The position numbers and the translations under genes are program-made. A stretch of DNA of 64,000 bases from positions 1,838,943 to 1,902,942 of the forward strand of contig OY282442.1 of assembly GCA_958296115.1 (NCBI GenBank), written 5' to 3'. This stretch comes from an uncultured Dehalococcoidia bacterium (GTDB lineage Bacteria; Chloroflexota; Dehalococcoidia; Lucifugimonadales; CAJWER01). The notes beneath the pieces are model-generated. The model was not told where the DNA came from. It saw nothing but the letters and a program-made list of their open reading frames with translations, and made no database searches. Numbering within the stretch: position 1 is the stretch's first letter; each line of letters begins with the position of its first letter. Positions 50,881 through 59,104 of this stretch are shown here, piece after piece.

Positions 50881-51023
50881 GGTCCGGTGGGCGAGATGAG
50901 GGACGCGCTGAATTGCCTTCACCCTGGGTCTCTCCCCCGTTGGGGGAGGGTGATGAAGGCTGGGGCCTTGTTGGCGCCTTCGTCTATGTTCGCGTTGTCT
51001 CGGCCGGCTCCTTTGCGGGCTTA

Positions 51024-51062
51024 TCACCCTCACCCTAGCCCTCTCCCATCAAGGGAGAGGGG
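51024..51062 (+). repeat. CCCTCACCCTAGCCCTCTCCC-type repeat inside the long repeat
   Basis: Forward copy with loop ATCAA inside long-repeat copy B, at the position equivalent to 13209 in copy A. Confidence 0.8.
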
Positions 51063-51699
51063 ACGGGGCGGGGAATCGCCCTTGTCTCCTAGCCCTTTCC
51101 CTTCGGGGGAGGGGCGCAGGGCGGGGCGTTTGCCCTCACCCTGGCCCTTTCCCCCGTGAGGGAGAGGGTACTTGGCGGGTCTTGCGACCCGCGCCCTGTC
51201 TACTCCTGGTTTCTCCCGCTCTCGCGGGAGATGAGTTTGCCTTGCAAGGCAGTGACTCCGGTACTTGCTTCGAGGATGCCGACGTCGATCGCCCGCCGAC
51301 ACTGGGGGTGCAGCCCCTCCTCTAACTTTCCCGGACGGCTGACGGGCCCTTGCGGGACCGCCTGCGTTTCGCGCTTCGTCCTTCCACCCGCCAAGGCGTC
51401 GGGCTGCGCTGGCTACGGTCCTCCCGGTCGTCCGAGAGTCCGCACCTGGAACGGGGGAGACGCATTTGGCACTGCGTCGTCCTGGCGGGACGCCGAAAAC
51501 ACAGACCGACCTTCTCGTACCGCGGCTGGTCCCATCCCAACATCAGCGACGGTATGAATGCCCACAAGTTTTGGCAGAGCTCAATCTGCGCTCGTTTGGA
51601 GTACGCCCCTTCGAGCCGTCTACCAGACTAGCACGGCTGTTCTCGGCGTGTCAAGGGGCAGTTTGGGGCAATTTGGGGGCAATTTTCGGGATTGGGGAT

Positions 51700-51716
51700 G
51701 CAGGCGGGACGCCTGC
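51700..51716. repeat. GCAGGCG hairpin repeat
   Basis: Third identical GCAGGCG-GGA-CGCCTGC copy, just outside the right end of long-repeat copy B. Confidence 0.7.
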
Positions 51717-51750
51717 GCTCCTAGGATGAGGGGCGTTTGGGGCACTGGGT

Positions 51751-51790
51751 CATCCTCACCCTAGCCCTGTCCCGTCAAGGGAGAGGGGAT
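51751..51790 (+). repeat. CCCTCACCC-type intergenic repeat
   Basis: CATCCTCACCCTAGCCCTGTCCC, loop GTCAA, GGGAGAGGGGAT: forward copy with one stem mismatch. Confidence 0.75.
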
Positions 51791-51880
51791 GAGGCGGGCT
51801 GAATGAGGACACCTTCTTTGACAACCGTCTCTTGGGGGGCATCTGGTGGCGTATGTCGCGTGATTTGCACTATCTGGCGT

Positions 51881-51909
51881 GAGACAGGCGCTGGGGTTCG
51901 TTGTATAAT
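51881..51909 (+). promoter_or_regulatory. Promoter upstream of the glycan cluster
   Basis: GAGACA (51881-51886), 17 bp, TATAAT (51904-51909). It is followed by a 5' leader of over 110 nt containing the 50-bp tandem duplication and small ORFs before the methyltransferase gene. Confidence 0.5.
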
Positions 51910-52010
51910 GGGTTGCGCCCGTGGGCTTGCGCCGGCAGGGCGGGTTATGGGATACGGCGGGCCTGATGGCTGCGGCGCGGCCAAGCGGGGCTTGGTCAAA
52001 CGGCATCCGG

Positions 52011-52110
52011 CAGGGGCGATAGGCTATGACGAGTACGACTTCAGCCCAGAACGTTGCCGCCAGGGGCGATAGGCTATGACGAGTACGACTTCAGCCCAGA
52101 ACGTTGCCGC
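52011..52110 (+). repeat. Perfect 50-bp tandem duplication
   Basis: A 50-bp unit starting CAGGGGCGATAGGCTATGAC occurs at 52011-52060 and identically at 52061-52110; TAGGGGCG starts a partial third. Each unit has an AGGGG ribosome-binding-like run and an ATG. Confidence 0.9.
52026..52079 (+). CDS. Possible 17-codon leader peptide from the tandem duplication
   Basis: ATG in the first unit, encoding MTSTTSAQNVAARGDRL. Its TGA overlaps the ATG of the second unit (ATGA at 52076-52079). Probably a by-product of the duplication, but it could feed ribosomes to the next small ORF. Confidence 0.25.
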   Translation: MTSTTSAQNVAARGDRL

Positions 52111-52207
52111 TAGGGGCGTTGAGGACTTCGGTCTCCCGCTGTCGGTCAACATCCGGCGCATCCTGGAATCTGTGGTCGGGTTGCTTCTCGACGCAGCCCG
52201 GCGGTGA
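52076..52207 (+). CDS. Possible 43-residue small protein coupled to the methyltransferase
   Basis: Starts MTSTTSAQNVAARGVEDFGL, with a C-terminal amphipathic helix (NIRRILESVVGLLLDAARR). AGGGG lies about 10 nt upstream. Its stop overlaps the GTG start of the methyltransferase gene (GTGA at 52204-52207), the arrangement of translational coupling. The family is not recognised. Confidence 0.4.
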   Translation: MTSTTSAQNVAARGVEDFGLPLSVNIRRILESVVGLLLDAARR

Positions 52208-53076
52208 CTCCCCGCGTAGACATGAGAGTATTGAAGAGGCTGGTCCGCAATGTCCTCCCGGCGCGGGCGCATGGCGAGCTCCGCCGGGCGGTCCATGCCT
52301 GGCAGCTCGACCGGGCGCCTGTGATGGCGGCGGACGTTGCCCCGCTTCCCAGGGCGTCGGAGATTTCATTCTCGGATATGCTCTGGGGCGACGGCATGGC
52401 CGACGGCTGGGAAAAGGCGAAAGCCTCGATAGATGAAGTCTTCAGATACGCGCCGGGGATTCACGCCATGGATCCGGGCAGCTGTCGGGCAATCTACCAC
52501 CTGATTCGTCGTTTTCAACCGCGCTCCGTTCTGGAAATCGGCACCAACCGCGGCGCGTCCACCTTGCACGCCGCCATGGCAATGCGGGAGCGCCGGAATG
52601 CAGGACGTCCGCCCCGCCTGGTTACCGTGGACTTGTTTGACGTCAACGATCCTGCTACCGTCGAGGCGAAGCGATACCGCATCTCCACTCCGCCACGGGA
52701 GATGCTGGCTCGGCTGGACTGCGCCGACATGGTTGAATTTTCCATCGCTCGGTCCACGGACTATCTGAATGGGCGGGAAGCGGAGTTCGATTTCATCCTC
52801 ATGGACCACGCCGCCGCCGCGGACATCGTCTACCGGGACATCGCGCTGGCAACCAGGGCGCTGCGACCGGGCGGGCAACTGCTGATTCATTCCTACTTTC
52901 CGGACAGGAAACCCCTGGGGACGGAGGAGCGCGTCAACTCTGACTCCTACCTCGCGGTGCGCCGTCTGCGCCGGCAAGGCGCCCGCCTGGTCGCCTTGCC
53001 CCTGGGCGCTCTGCCCTGGCCAACGAAGCCCGGCGGGTCGAACCTCACCAGTCTGGCCCTCTTGGCGAGGGAATGA
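52204..53076 (+). CDS. Class I SAM-dependent methyltransferase (Methyltransf_24-like)
   Basis: 290 aa from the GTG at 52204, or 284 from the ATG at 52222. SAM-binding motif SVLEIGTNRGASTLHAAMA near residue 108, acidic strand RLVTVDLFDVNDP near residue 138, FDFILMDHAAAADIVYRDIA near residue 195, then RPGGQLLIHSYFP. This type is common in polysaccharide and antibiotic clusters as sugar O- or N-methyltransferases. It is followed 1 nt later by a radical SAM gene, and a glycosyltransferase, a flippase and a sulfotransferase lie downstream, supporting a surface-glycan role. Confidence 0.82.
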   Translation: MTPRVDMRVLKRLVRNVLPARAHGELRRAVHAWQLDRAPVMAADVAPLPRASEISFSDMLWGDGMADGWEKAKASIDEVFRYAPGIHAMDPGSCRAIYHLIRRFQPRSVLEIGTNRGASTLHAAMAMRERRNAGRPPRLVTVDLFDVNDPATVEAKRYRISTPPREMLARLDCADMVEFSIARSTDYLNGREAEFDFILMDHAAAADIVYRDIALATRALRPGGQLLIHSYFPDRKPLGTEERVNSDSYLAVRRLRRQGARLVALPLGALPWPTKPGGSNLTSLALLARE

Positions 53077-53077
53077 C

Positions 53078-54676
53078 ATGACCTACTTGATACAAGAGAT
53101 TGCGGGGATAGGGCGATCCGAGGCATCGCCCGCTCCTGTCCGCCGCAAGCGGGTTATGATAATCGACCCGCCTTTCAAGCGCCTCTACCACGACAATGCC
53201 TCGCTGGTGAAATTCCCCCTGGCGCTTGGCTATCTTTCGGGGGCGGTCTTGAAGTGGACGGATTGGGAGGTCCAGGCCTACAACGCCGATTTCAACCCGA
53301 AGAAGAAAGCTATCACCATCGACAACGTAACCCGCATTCGGGAAGGAATGGAGCGTTACCTTCGGACGTTGGAAGACCCGGCGGCGCCTATTTGGGCAGA
53401 GATACGGACGGCCATAACGGAGTTCGATCCGGGCGTCGTTGGCATAAGCTCCAAGACCCAGAACTTCCCGTCCGCGATGAAGGTTGCGCGAATCGCCAAG
53501 GAGCATAATCCCGACACGCTGGTCGTCTTGGGCGGTCCCCACGCCACCTTGTCCACGATGGCCGCGTTGGATTGCCCTGATATTGACGCGGCGGCGCTGG
53601 GTGAAGGGGAGATGACGCTGGTCGAGCTGCTCAAGGTCTTGGAGAACGGCGCGCCGCTGAGTGAGGTGGCGGGGCTGGTCTACCGCCAGGACGGCCGCAA
53701 GATGCACACGCCGCCGCGCACGAACATGCCCGACCTCGACGATCTGCCCTTCCCCTCGGAAGCCGCGCCGCAAGTTCTTCGGGACTACGAGAGTTACCCG
53801 CCCGAAGCCTTCGGATACGTCTTCTCGGCTCGCGGCTGTCCTTACAGCTGCACCTTCTGCGAGTCCAAAGCCATCTGGACGCAGAAGACCCGCTGGCGCT
53901 CGCCTGAAAACGTCGTGAGAGAGCTCAAGATGCTGATGGAGCGGGGCGTCCGGTACGTCTACTTCGACGATGACACATTCGGCATACACCCGCGTTATAT
54001 CGAGAAGCTGTGCGGCTTGATAGAAACCGAGTGTCCCAAACTCAAGTGGGGCTGCGAGATAACGGTCGGCGTGGTCAAGGAGCGGTCGGTCGAACACATG
54101 CGCCGTTCTGGCTGCGTGCGGGTCAATATCGGCATCGAGTCTGGAAACAACCGGATACTGCGCAGCGTGAAGAAGGGGCACACCATCGAGAAGGCGTATC
54201 CGGCGGTGGACCTCTGCCGGCAGGCGGGCATCGAAGTCGGCGCCTTCTTCATGATTGGCTTCCCGGAGGAGACTGAGGAGACGCTGCGAGACACTCTGAC
54301 GGCCATCGAGAAGACCAACGCCGATAACATCATGCTGAGTATATTCACCCCCTATCCGGGCTCCGAGCTGTTCCAGGTGTGCAAGGATCTTGGGGTGGTG
54401 GACGACGACTTCGACATCACAATTTACAACCACCAGAGCCCGGAGAATTGCTTCACCGCCTTCATCCCGCCGGAGCGCTTCAAAGAGCTGGTGCGGGAGT
54501 CAATGGCGGTGGTAACGCGCAAGAACCGCCGCGGCCGGTGGCGCCGGGTGGTCATGATGCTGCTCCATCGCGACTTCTATCGAACGATGCACATGGCGCG
54601 GCGGTTCCTCCTGACTCGCGCGGCGTGGTATTCCGCGCGCGTCATCAGACGCTTCCGTTCCGAGCCGGTAGGCTGA
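53078..54676 (+). CDS. B12-binding-domain radical SAM protein
   Basis: 532 aa. N-terminal cobalamin-binding domain: KRVMIIDPPFKRLYHDNASL, ALGYLSGAVLK, GVVGISSKTQNFPSAMKVAR and VVLGGPHATLST near residue 150. Radical SAM core: SARGCPYSCTFCESKAIW near residue 250 with the CxxxCxxC cluster ligands, VYFDDDTFGIHPRYIEKLC, VNIGIESGNNRILRSVKKGH and FFMIGFPEETEETLRDTLTA. Such enzymes methylate unactivated carbons or rearrange sugars and lipids. The gene directly follows a methyltransferase gene in a glycan cluster. The exact reaction cannot be deduced. Confidence 0.9.
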   Translation: MTYLIQEIAGIGRSEASPAPVRRKRVMIIDPPFKRLYHDNASLVKFPLALGYLSGAVLKWTDWEVQAYNADFNPKKKAITIDNVTRIREGMERYLRTLEDPAAPIWAEIRTAITEFDPGVVGISSKTQNFPSAMKVARIAKEHNPDTLVVLGGPHATLSTMAALDCPDIDAAALGEGEMTLVELLKVLENGAPLSEVAGLVYRQDGRKMHTPPRTNMPDLDDLPFPSEAAPQVLRDYESYPPEAFGYVFSARGCPYSCTFCESKAIWTQKTRWRSPENVVRELKMLMERGVRYVYFDDDTFGIHPRYIEKLCGLIETECPKLKWGCEITVGVVKERSVEHMRRSGCVRVNIGIESGNNRILRSVKKGHTIEKAYPAVDLCRQAGIEVGAFFMIGFPEETEETLRDTLTAIEKTNADNIMLSIFTPYPGSELFQVCKDLGVVDDDFDITIYNHQSPENCFTAFIPPERFKELVRESMAVVTRKNRRGRWRRVVMMLLHRDFYRTMHMARRFLLTRAAWYSARVIRRFRSEPVG

Positions 54677-54786
54677 CGGCTGTGTGGACAAGGGTTGTAG
54701 GCTGAAATGATTCCAAAAGTTCGGGGAAGAGCGGCAATTTTTGACCCGTAATTATCTCCCCACCCCCCGTTCGGTGAGCGGAGCAA

Positions 54787-55701
54787 ATGGACATCTTGCG
54801 TTTTCTGACCCGCTACGCACCCCGGCCGGCCAAGGAGGCGTACCGGCGCTTTTTCGGCGACGAGCAGTGGTTCCTGGCGGTGAACGCCGGCCGGCCCCTT
54901 GCCGATTCCGCAATGACTGGACGGGCGCCCGCGGCGCAGCTGAAAGCGCATCACGCTCCGCCCGGTCGTTTCTGGGCCGACCCCATTCCCATAGTCGTTG
55001 ACGGCAAGGTTTGGGTGTTCTTCGAAGATTACTCTTTCGCGTCGAAGAAAGCCGTTGTATCGTGCGCCCCGGTGTCCCCCGCCGGCGAGCTGGGCGAAGT
55101 CCTCATCGCGTTGGAGTGTCCCTACCATCTCTCCTACCCGTTTGTATTCGAGCATCAGGGCCGGCTTTACCTGATTCCCGACACTTGGGACGAGAATCGG
55201 GTTGACCTGTGGCGCTGCCGCCGGTTCCCCGGCGATTGGACGAGAGAACGGACGCTGTTGGACGGCGTGAGCATGAGCGACCCGACGCTGCACCGGCAGG
55301 ACGGGAAGCTGTGGTTGTTCGGCACGGTGAGCGAGGCGAGGGCGCGGGCCAATGACGAGTTGCATATCTATATGGCCGATGCTCTGGAGGGCGCGTGGCG
55401 GCCCCACCCGGCCAATCCGGTGGTGTCCGACCGCGGGCGGGCCCGGCCGGCGGGCCGGCTGTTTTTCCGGGACGGCGCCCTGATTCGCCCGGGGCAGGAT
55501 TGCGGCGGACGCTACGGGGGCGCGGTCGTCCTCAACCGGGTGGATGAGCTGAATGAGAGCGCTTATGCCGAAACCCCCATCGGGCGCATCGACGGCTCCG
55601 GGCTGCCCGGCAACCGGGGCACGCACACGGTCAATTACGCCGGCGGCCTCGAATTCCTGGATGGGCGGGTCCTGCGCAGACGAACAGGGGCGGCAGATTG
55701 A
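54787..55701 (+). CDS. Glycan-cluster beta-propeller protein (glucosamine inositolphosphorylceramide transferase-like N-domain)
   Basis: 304 aa. The core GRFWADPIPIVVDGKVWVFF near residue 60, SYPFVFEHQGRLYLIPDTWD near residue 115, VSMSDPTLHRQDGKLWLFGT near residue 158 and AGRLFFRDGALIRPGQDCGG near residue 218 match the five-bladed-propeller family found beside formyltransferases and glycosyltransferases in bacterial polysaccharide clusters. The conserved WADP and DPT aspartates could be active-site residues. No signal peptide. It lies 110 bp after the radical SAM gene. Confidence 0.75.
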   Translation: MDILRFLTRYAPRPAKEAYRRFFGDEQWFLAVNAGRPLADSAMTGRAPAAQLKAHHAPPGRFWADPIPIVVDGKVWVFFEDYSFASKKAVVSCAPVSPAGELGEVLIALECPYHLSYPFVFEHQGRLYLIPDTWDENRVDLWRCRRFPGDWTRERTLLDGVSMSDPTLHRQDGKLWLFGTVSEARARANDELHIYMADALEGAWRPHPANPVVSDRGRARPAGRLFFRDGALIRPGQDCGGRYGGAVVLNRVDELNESAYAETPIGRIDGSGLPGNRGTHTVNYAGGLEFLDGRVLRRRTGAAD

Positions 55702-55730
55702 CGCCAATTCGCAAGAGGGCCGTTTCACCC

Positions 55731-55736
55731 TATAAT
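55731..55736 (+). promoter_or_regulatory. -10 element before the glycosyltransferase gene
   Basis: Perfect TATAAT 42 nt before the ATG at 55779; the -35 region is poor. Confidence 0.4.
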
Positions 55737-55778
55737 GGCTGCGCTGGCAGGGGCAGGCATTTCAATTAGGACTTACGC

Positions 55779-56867
55779 ATGTCAGGACCTCCCCGCGCGA
55801 TGAAGGTTCTGCTGATAGGCCCGCTGCCCGCCAAGTCGGCGTCAGTGGGCGAACCCATTGGCGGGGCCAGGGTGACGTTTGCGGAAGCGGTCCGGGAGTT
55901 GGACCTGCGAGGCTTCGACCTGGACATCATCAACACGGCCAGGCCGAGGCCCAATCTGCCTCTTTGGAAGATCCTGAGTTACGAGCTGCTCACTTTCGCG
56001 CGGGTGGTCTGGACGGTTCTGCGGCGGGCCCGGCGCTGCGACCTGGTATTCCTGCACATGTCGGCCTATTCGGCGCTTACGGCGGCGTCCGCCATCTGGG
56101 CCCTGTGCTGGGCGCTGCGCCGTCCCCTGGCGCTGCGGTTCTTCGGGGACAGCCTCTACTTCACCTACCATCGTTATGGGCGGGTTCGCCGCTGGCTGAT
56201 GGACCGGACGTTTCTTCGGGCCTCGCTGGTGTATGAGGAGAGGCAGACGCTCCGGGAGTTCAGCAGCCGGGACAACTTCCGCTGGCTGGCCAACACCAGG
56301 GACATCAGCCCCGCGGAAACCAGGCAGGACCGGGATAGCGTCCACAGACTGGCATTCATGGGCCAGCTCAGGATGGAAAAGGGGCTGGCCGAGGCGCTGG
56401 AGGCGTGCCGTTCCCTGCCCCAGGACTGCCATCTCCAAGTGTTCGGTCCCCGTATGCCCAACACCGACTTTTCCCTGTTCGACGGCCACCCCAGGGCGAC
56501 TTACGGCGGGGCGCTGGAGCCGGAGGAGGCGCAGCGCGTCCTCGCCGAACACGACCTGCTGCTGTTCCTCAGCTATATGCAAAGCGAAGGCACCCCGGGA
56601 ATCATCATAGAAGCTTTCCAGTGCGGAGCGCCGGTTATCGCAACCTCGATAGGGGGGGTCCCCGAGCAGGTGGAGCACGAAGAGAGCGGGCTGCTGGTGG
56701 AGCCTCGCTCCGTCCCGGAGTTGAAGGCGGCTATCGAGCGGCTGATTGACGACCCGGCCTTGTACCGGCGGCTTTGCGCCGGGGCCAAGCGGCGCGGCGA
56801 GTTCTTCCGCGGCGGGCGCCATTTCGACCGGTTGGCCGAGGAGCTGCGGGGCCTGGCCCGCAGATAG
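55779..56867 (+). CDS. Glycosyltransferase family 4 (GT-B fold)
   Basis: Transfers a nucleotide-activated sugar to a growing glycan at the membrane's inner face, 362 aa. N-terminal domain: MKVLLIGPLPAKSASVGEPI with a glycine-rich GGARVTFAEAV, then LALRFFGDSLYFTYHRYGR. C-terminal domain: RLAFMGQLRMEKGLAEALEA near residue 188 and the EX7E-type nucleotide-sugar site SEGTPGIIIEAFQCGAPVIA near residue 268. AGGA precedes the ATG at 55779 (an ATG at 55800 is possible). It ends 3 bp before the flippase gene. Confidence 0.9.
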   Translation: MSGPPRAMKVLLIGPLPAKSASVGEPIGGARVTFAEAVRELDLRGFDLDIINTARPRPNLPLWKILSYELLTFARVVWTVLRRARRCDLVFLHMSAYSALTAASAIWALCWALRRPLALRFFGDSLYFTYHRYGRVRRWLMDRTFLRASLVYEERQTLREFSSRDNFRWLANTRDISPAETRQDRDSVHRLAFMGQLRMEKGLAEALEACRSLPQDCHLQVFGPRMPNTDFSLFDGHPRATYGGALEPEEAQRVLAEHDLLLFLSYMQSEGTPGIIIEAFQCGAPVIATSIGGVPEQVEHEESGLLVEPRSVPELKAAIERLIDDPALYRRLCAGAKRRGEFFRGGRHFDRLAEELRGLARR

Positions 56868-56870
56868 GCA

Positions 56871-58193
56871 ATGGCGCTTGCACAGCTGCTATCGTCCTCG
56901 GACAGGCGCGTAACGCGGCAGACCCTCTGGATGGGCACCATTACAGCGGTCCAGCTCTTGGGCGGACTGGCGCAGATAGCCATCTCCGCCCGGATTCTGG
57001 GGCCGGAAGACTTCGGCGTCCTGGCTGTCATCATCGCCGTAGCCGCGCTCATCCATGGTCTCATGGCCGCGCCTGGCGGTGAAGCCGTTACAACCTTCGT
57101 AACGCGGGCGGTCGCGGAGGAGAGGCCGCAAGAGGCGTCCCGCGTACTGCGTTTCACGATGGCCGTGTCCCTGGGATTGTCGCTCATCGCCTACGCCTTC
57201 ATTGCGGTCATAGTCCTCGTGGCAAGCAGCCTGCTGGGGATCGAGAACGCCCACCGGGACATAGCGCTCATGTACGGCGTCGTGGGCATCTTCCTGGCTA
57301 CTCGGACGGAAAGCCTGGCGGTCCTGCGGTTGTCCGACCGGGTATCCCTGGGCTTGGCAGTTACTCTGGCGGGCGTTCTGGCCCGGGTCGTCCTGCTCGG
57401 AATAGTATGGCTGCAGGGGGGCGGGCTGTTCGAGGTGGTCTTGGCGCATATTGCCGGCGTCGCGGTGGGCGGGGCAGGGATGCTGGCTGCGACGGCAGTA
57501 TCGGCGCCGCGGGCGGGGGTAACGGGCTTCCTGAGCTCGCTATCGCTCAGAGTTCCGCCGGACGTGGCGCGTTTCCAGGGCGGCGTATTCGGGAGATCCA
57601 CCGTGTCGGCGTTGGCCTATCATATGGACACTCTCTTGGCGGCGCAATTCACGGGCGCGGCGGACGTCGGACTGTACCGCTCGGCGAGGCAGATTACCGA
57701 GACCGGACACTATCCGTTTCAGTCGCTAAAGAATGGCGTGCAGCTCCAATACAGCAAGCAATGGCACTCGGGCCAGGGCGGCGCGCTGCGCCGCACCTCG
57801 CTGGTGTTCAGCTTGGTGTCATTCGCGTCGTCGGCAGCGCTGTTCGGGCTGCTTGCCGTCTTCCATCAATCCATAACGCGGCTCATCCTGGGAGCCGAGT
57901 TCTCGGACGCCGCCCCGCTGCTGCTGATTATGATTTTGGGCGCATTCGCCGTCAACAGCATTTCCGCGCTTACGGCGCTGCCGGCGGCCGTTGGGCGCGT
58001 CTGGCCGCTGTTGGCTGCGGAGATAGGCGGCTTGGCGGTCTTCGCCGCGCTCATTGTATGGCTGGTTCCGATGGGCGGCGCGGAGGGCGCGGCATGGGCC
58101 AATACTGCATACTACAGCGTCATTGCCTTGATTATCCTACCCTTCGCCATCTCGATATTGCGGCAGAGCCGCCGTATGGGGCAGAATCCGTAA
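56871..58193 (+). CDS. Oligosaccharide flippase (Wzx/polysaccharide biosynthesis type)
   Basis: Integral membrane protein of 440 aa with about 12-14 hydrophobic segments, from TLWMGTITAVQLLGGLAQIA to VIALIILPFAISIL. ARILGPEDFGVLAVIIAVAA near residue 45 is a hallmark of the family, as is the second-half DTLLAAQFTGAADVGLYRSA near residue 255. It translocates lipid-linked glycans across the inner membrane. It is immediately downstream of the glycosyltransferase gene and likely co-transcribed. No Wzy-type polymerase gene is visible in the window. Confidence 0.9.
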   Translation: MALAQLLSSSDRRVTRQTLWMGTITAVQLLGGLAQIAISARILGPEDFGVLAVIIAVAALIHGLMAAPGGEAVTTFVTRAVAEERPQEASRVLRFTMAVSLGLSLIAYAFIAVIVLVASSLLGIENAHRDIALMYGVVGIFLATRTESLAVLRLSDRVSLGLAVTLAGVLARVVLLGIVWLQGGGLFEVVLAHIAGVAVGGAGMLAATAVSAPRAGVTGFLSSLSLRVPPDVARFQGGVFGRSTVSALAYHMDTLLAAQFTGAADVGLYRSARQITETGHYPFQSLKNGVQLQYSKQWHSGQGGALRRTSLVFSLVSFASSAALFGLLAVFHQSITRLILGAEFSDAAPLLLIMILGAFAVNSISALTALPAAVGRVWPLLAAEIGGLAVFAALIVWLVPMGGAEGAAWANTAYYSVIALIILPFAISILRQSRRMGQNP

Positions 58194-58246
58194 AGGGCGA
58201 ACCGCAGGGGCTTGCAGCGCGCCGCCGCGCACTGGAGCGCCGCCAT

Positions 58247-59104
58247 CTATGGCAGCCGGTAAATCGCATATACGGAAACCGCAAGGTAGTCGCGCAACAG
58301 AGGCACGCGCAGCAGTAGGTTGGAGAGTCGCCAGAGCGCAGGCCAGCGTTTCAGCTGCGGGTTCACAATCAACCGTTCCGTTATCCATCCTATTTCTTCG
58401 ACGTAACGAAGAAACTCCGAAAACTTCATTTTGTTCAGCCCTTCCCGTATATCTTCGAACGACTCCGCATTATCCGCTACAGGCTGCCAGAACTCGCGCC
58501 TGAGACGCATAAGCGCCTCTTCTGAAAACAGAATTCCCACCCACGGTATGCGGAATCTGAAAAATCGGTTCAGGTGGTCACCGAACGGTGAATGAAACAG
58601 CGGGCCAAACGCCAGAATTATCCTACCCCCTACCCGCGAACTTTTGTTTGACTTAAGAACGCCGTCAATACGGCGGAGGCAATCGGCAGGGCGTTCTACG
58701 TGCTCAAGAGTCTCGTGAGAAATTATGATGTCATACTCCTTATCGTTCGGCATATCGTGAACATTCATGCACTCGAACGTAACTTTGTCCTGCAACTGCA
58801 TCTCCTGGCGCAGCCCTTTTGCGATTTCGATGTAATACGGGTCTTTATCAATACCCGTCACGTGTCTGCACCCGAGCTGCGCCAGCGCCAAGGACATCTC
58901 CCCCATGCCACACCCGACCTCCAAGTAGCGCATAGCCGGATCAATGGGAATTTCGTTGTCCAGGCGGCGCTGCCATTTTTCGAAGCGAGCCATCGCGGAT
59001 TCGATGTTCAGATCACGCTCAAGCTGACGAAGCTCCTCCGCTTCGGGGTGCCTGCCATGCGCCAATAGCCGAAGCAGCCTGTAATCAATCGTCTTGCCGA
59101 ACAC
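58247..59104 (-). CDS. Class I SAM-dependent methyltransferase
   Basis: 285 aa. SAM motif RYLEVGCGMGEMSLALAQLG near residue 59, then VTGIDKDPYYIEIAKGL, MNVHDMPNDKEYDIIISHET near residue 115 and HVERPADCLRRIDGVLKSN. A long C-terminal part (FSEFLRYVEEIGWITERLIV) may recognise the substrate. Likely to modify a sugar or lipid intermediate, given its place in the glycan cluster. Its start overlaps the end of the deacetylase-like gene by 20 bp on the same strand. Confidence 0.85.
   Translation of the reverse strand: MFGKTIDYRLLRLLAHGRHPEAEELRQLERDLNIESAMARFEKWQRRLDNEIPIDPAMRYLEVGCGMGEMSLALAQLGCRHVTGIDKDPYYIEIAKGLRQEMQLQDKVTFECMNVHDMPNDKEYDIIISHETLEHVERPADCLRRIDGVLKSNKSSRVGGRIILAFGPLFHSPFGDHLNRFFRFRIPWVGILFSEEALMRLRREFWQPVADNAESFEDIREGLNKMKFSEFLRYVEEIGWITERLIVNPQLKRWPALWRLSNLLLRVPLLRDYLAVSVYAIYRLP

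Larger units (their letters stand above)
50852..51690 (+). repeat. Long intergenic repeat element, copy B (~840 bp)
   Basis: Direct-orientation second copy of 13044-13874, about 37.8 kb away. It shares the left hairpin, the embedded CCCTCACCC repeat, the TGCCTTGCAAGGCA palindrome, the 'CCCACAAGTTTTGGCAG' segment and the G/T-rich tail. Substitutions and indels interrupt any common frame. Both copies lie in gene-free blocks and both are followed by further short repeats, so the element behaves like a large dispersed repeat. Confidence 0.8.
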
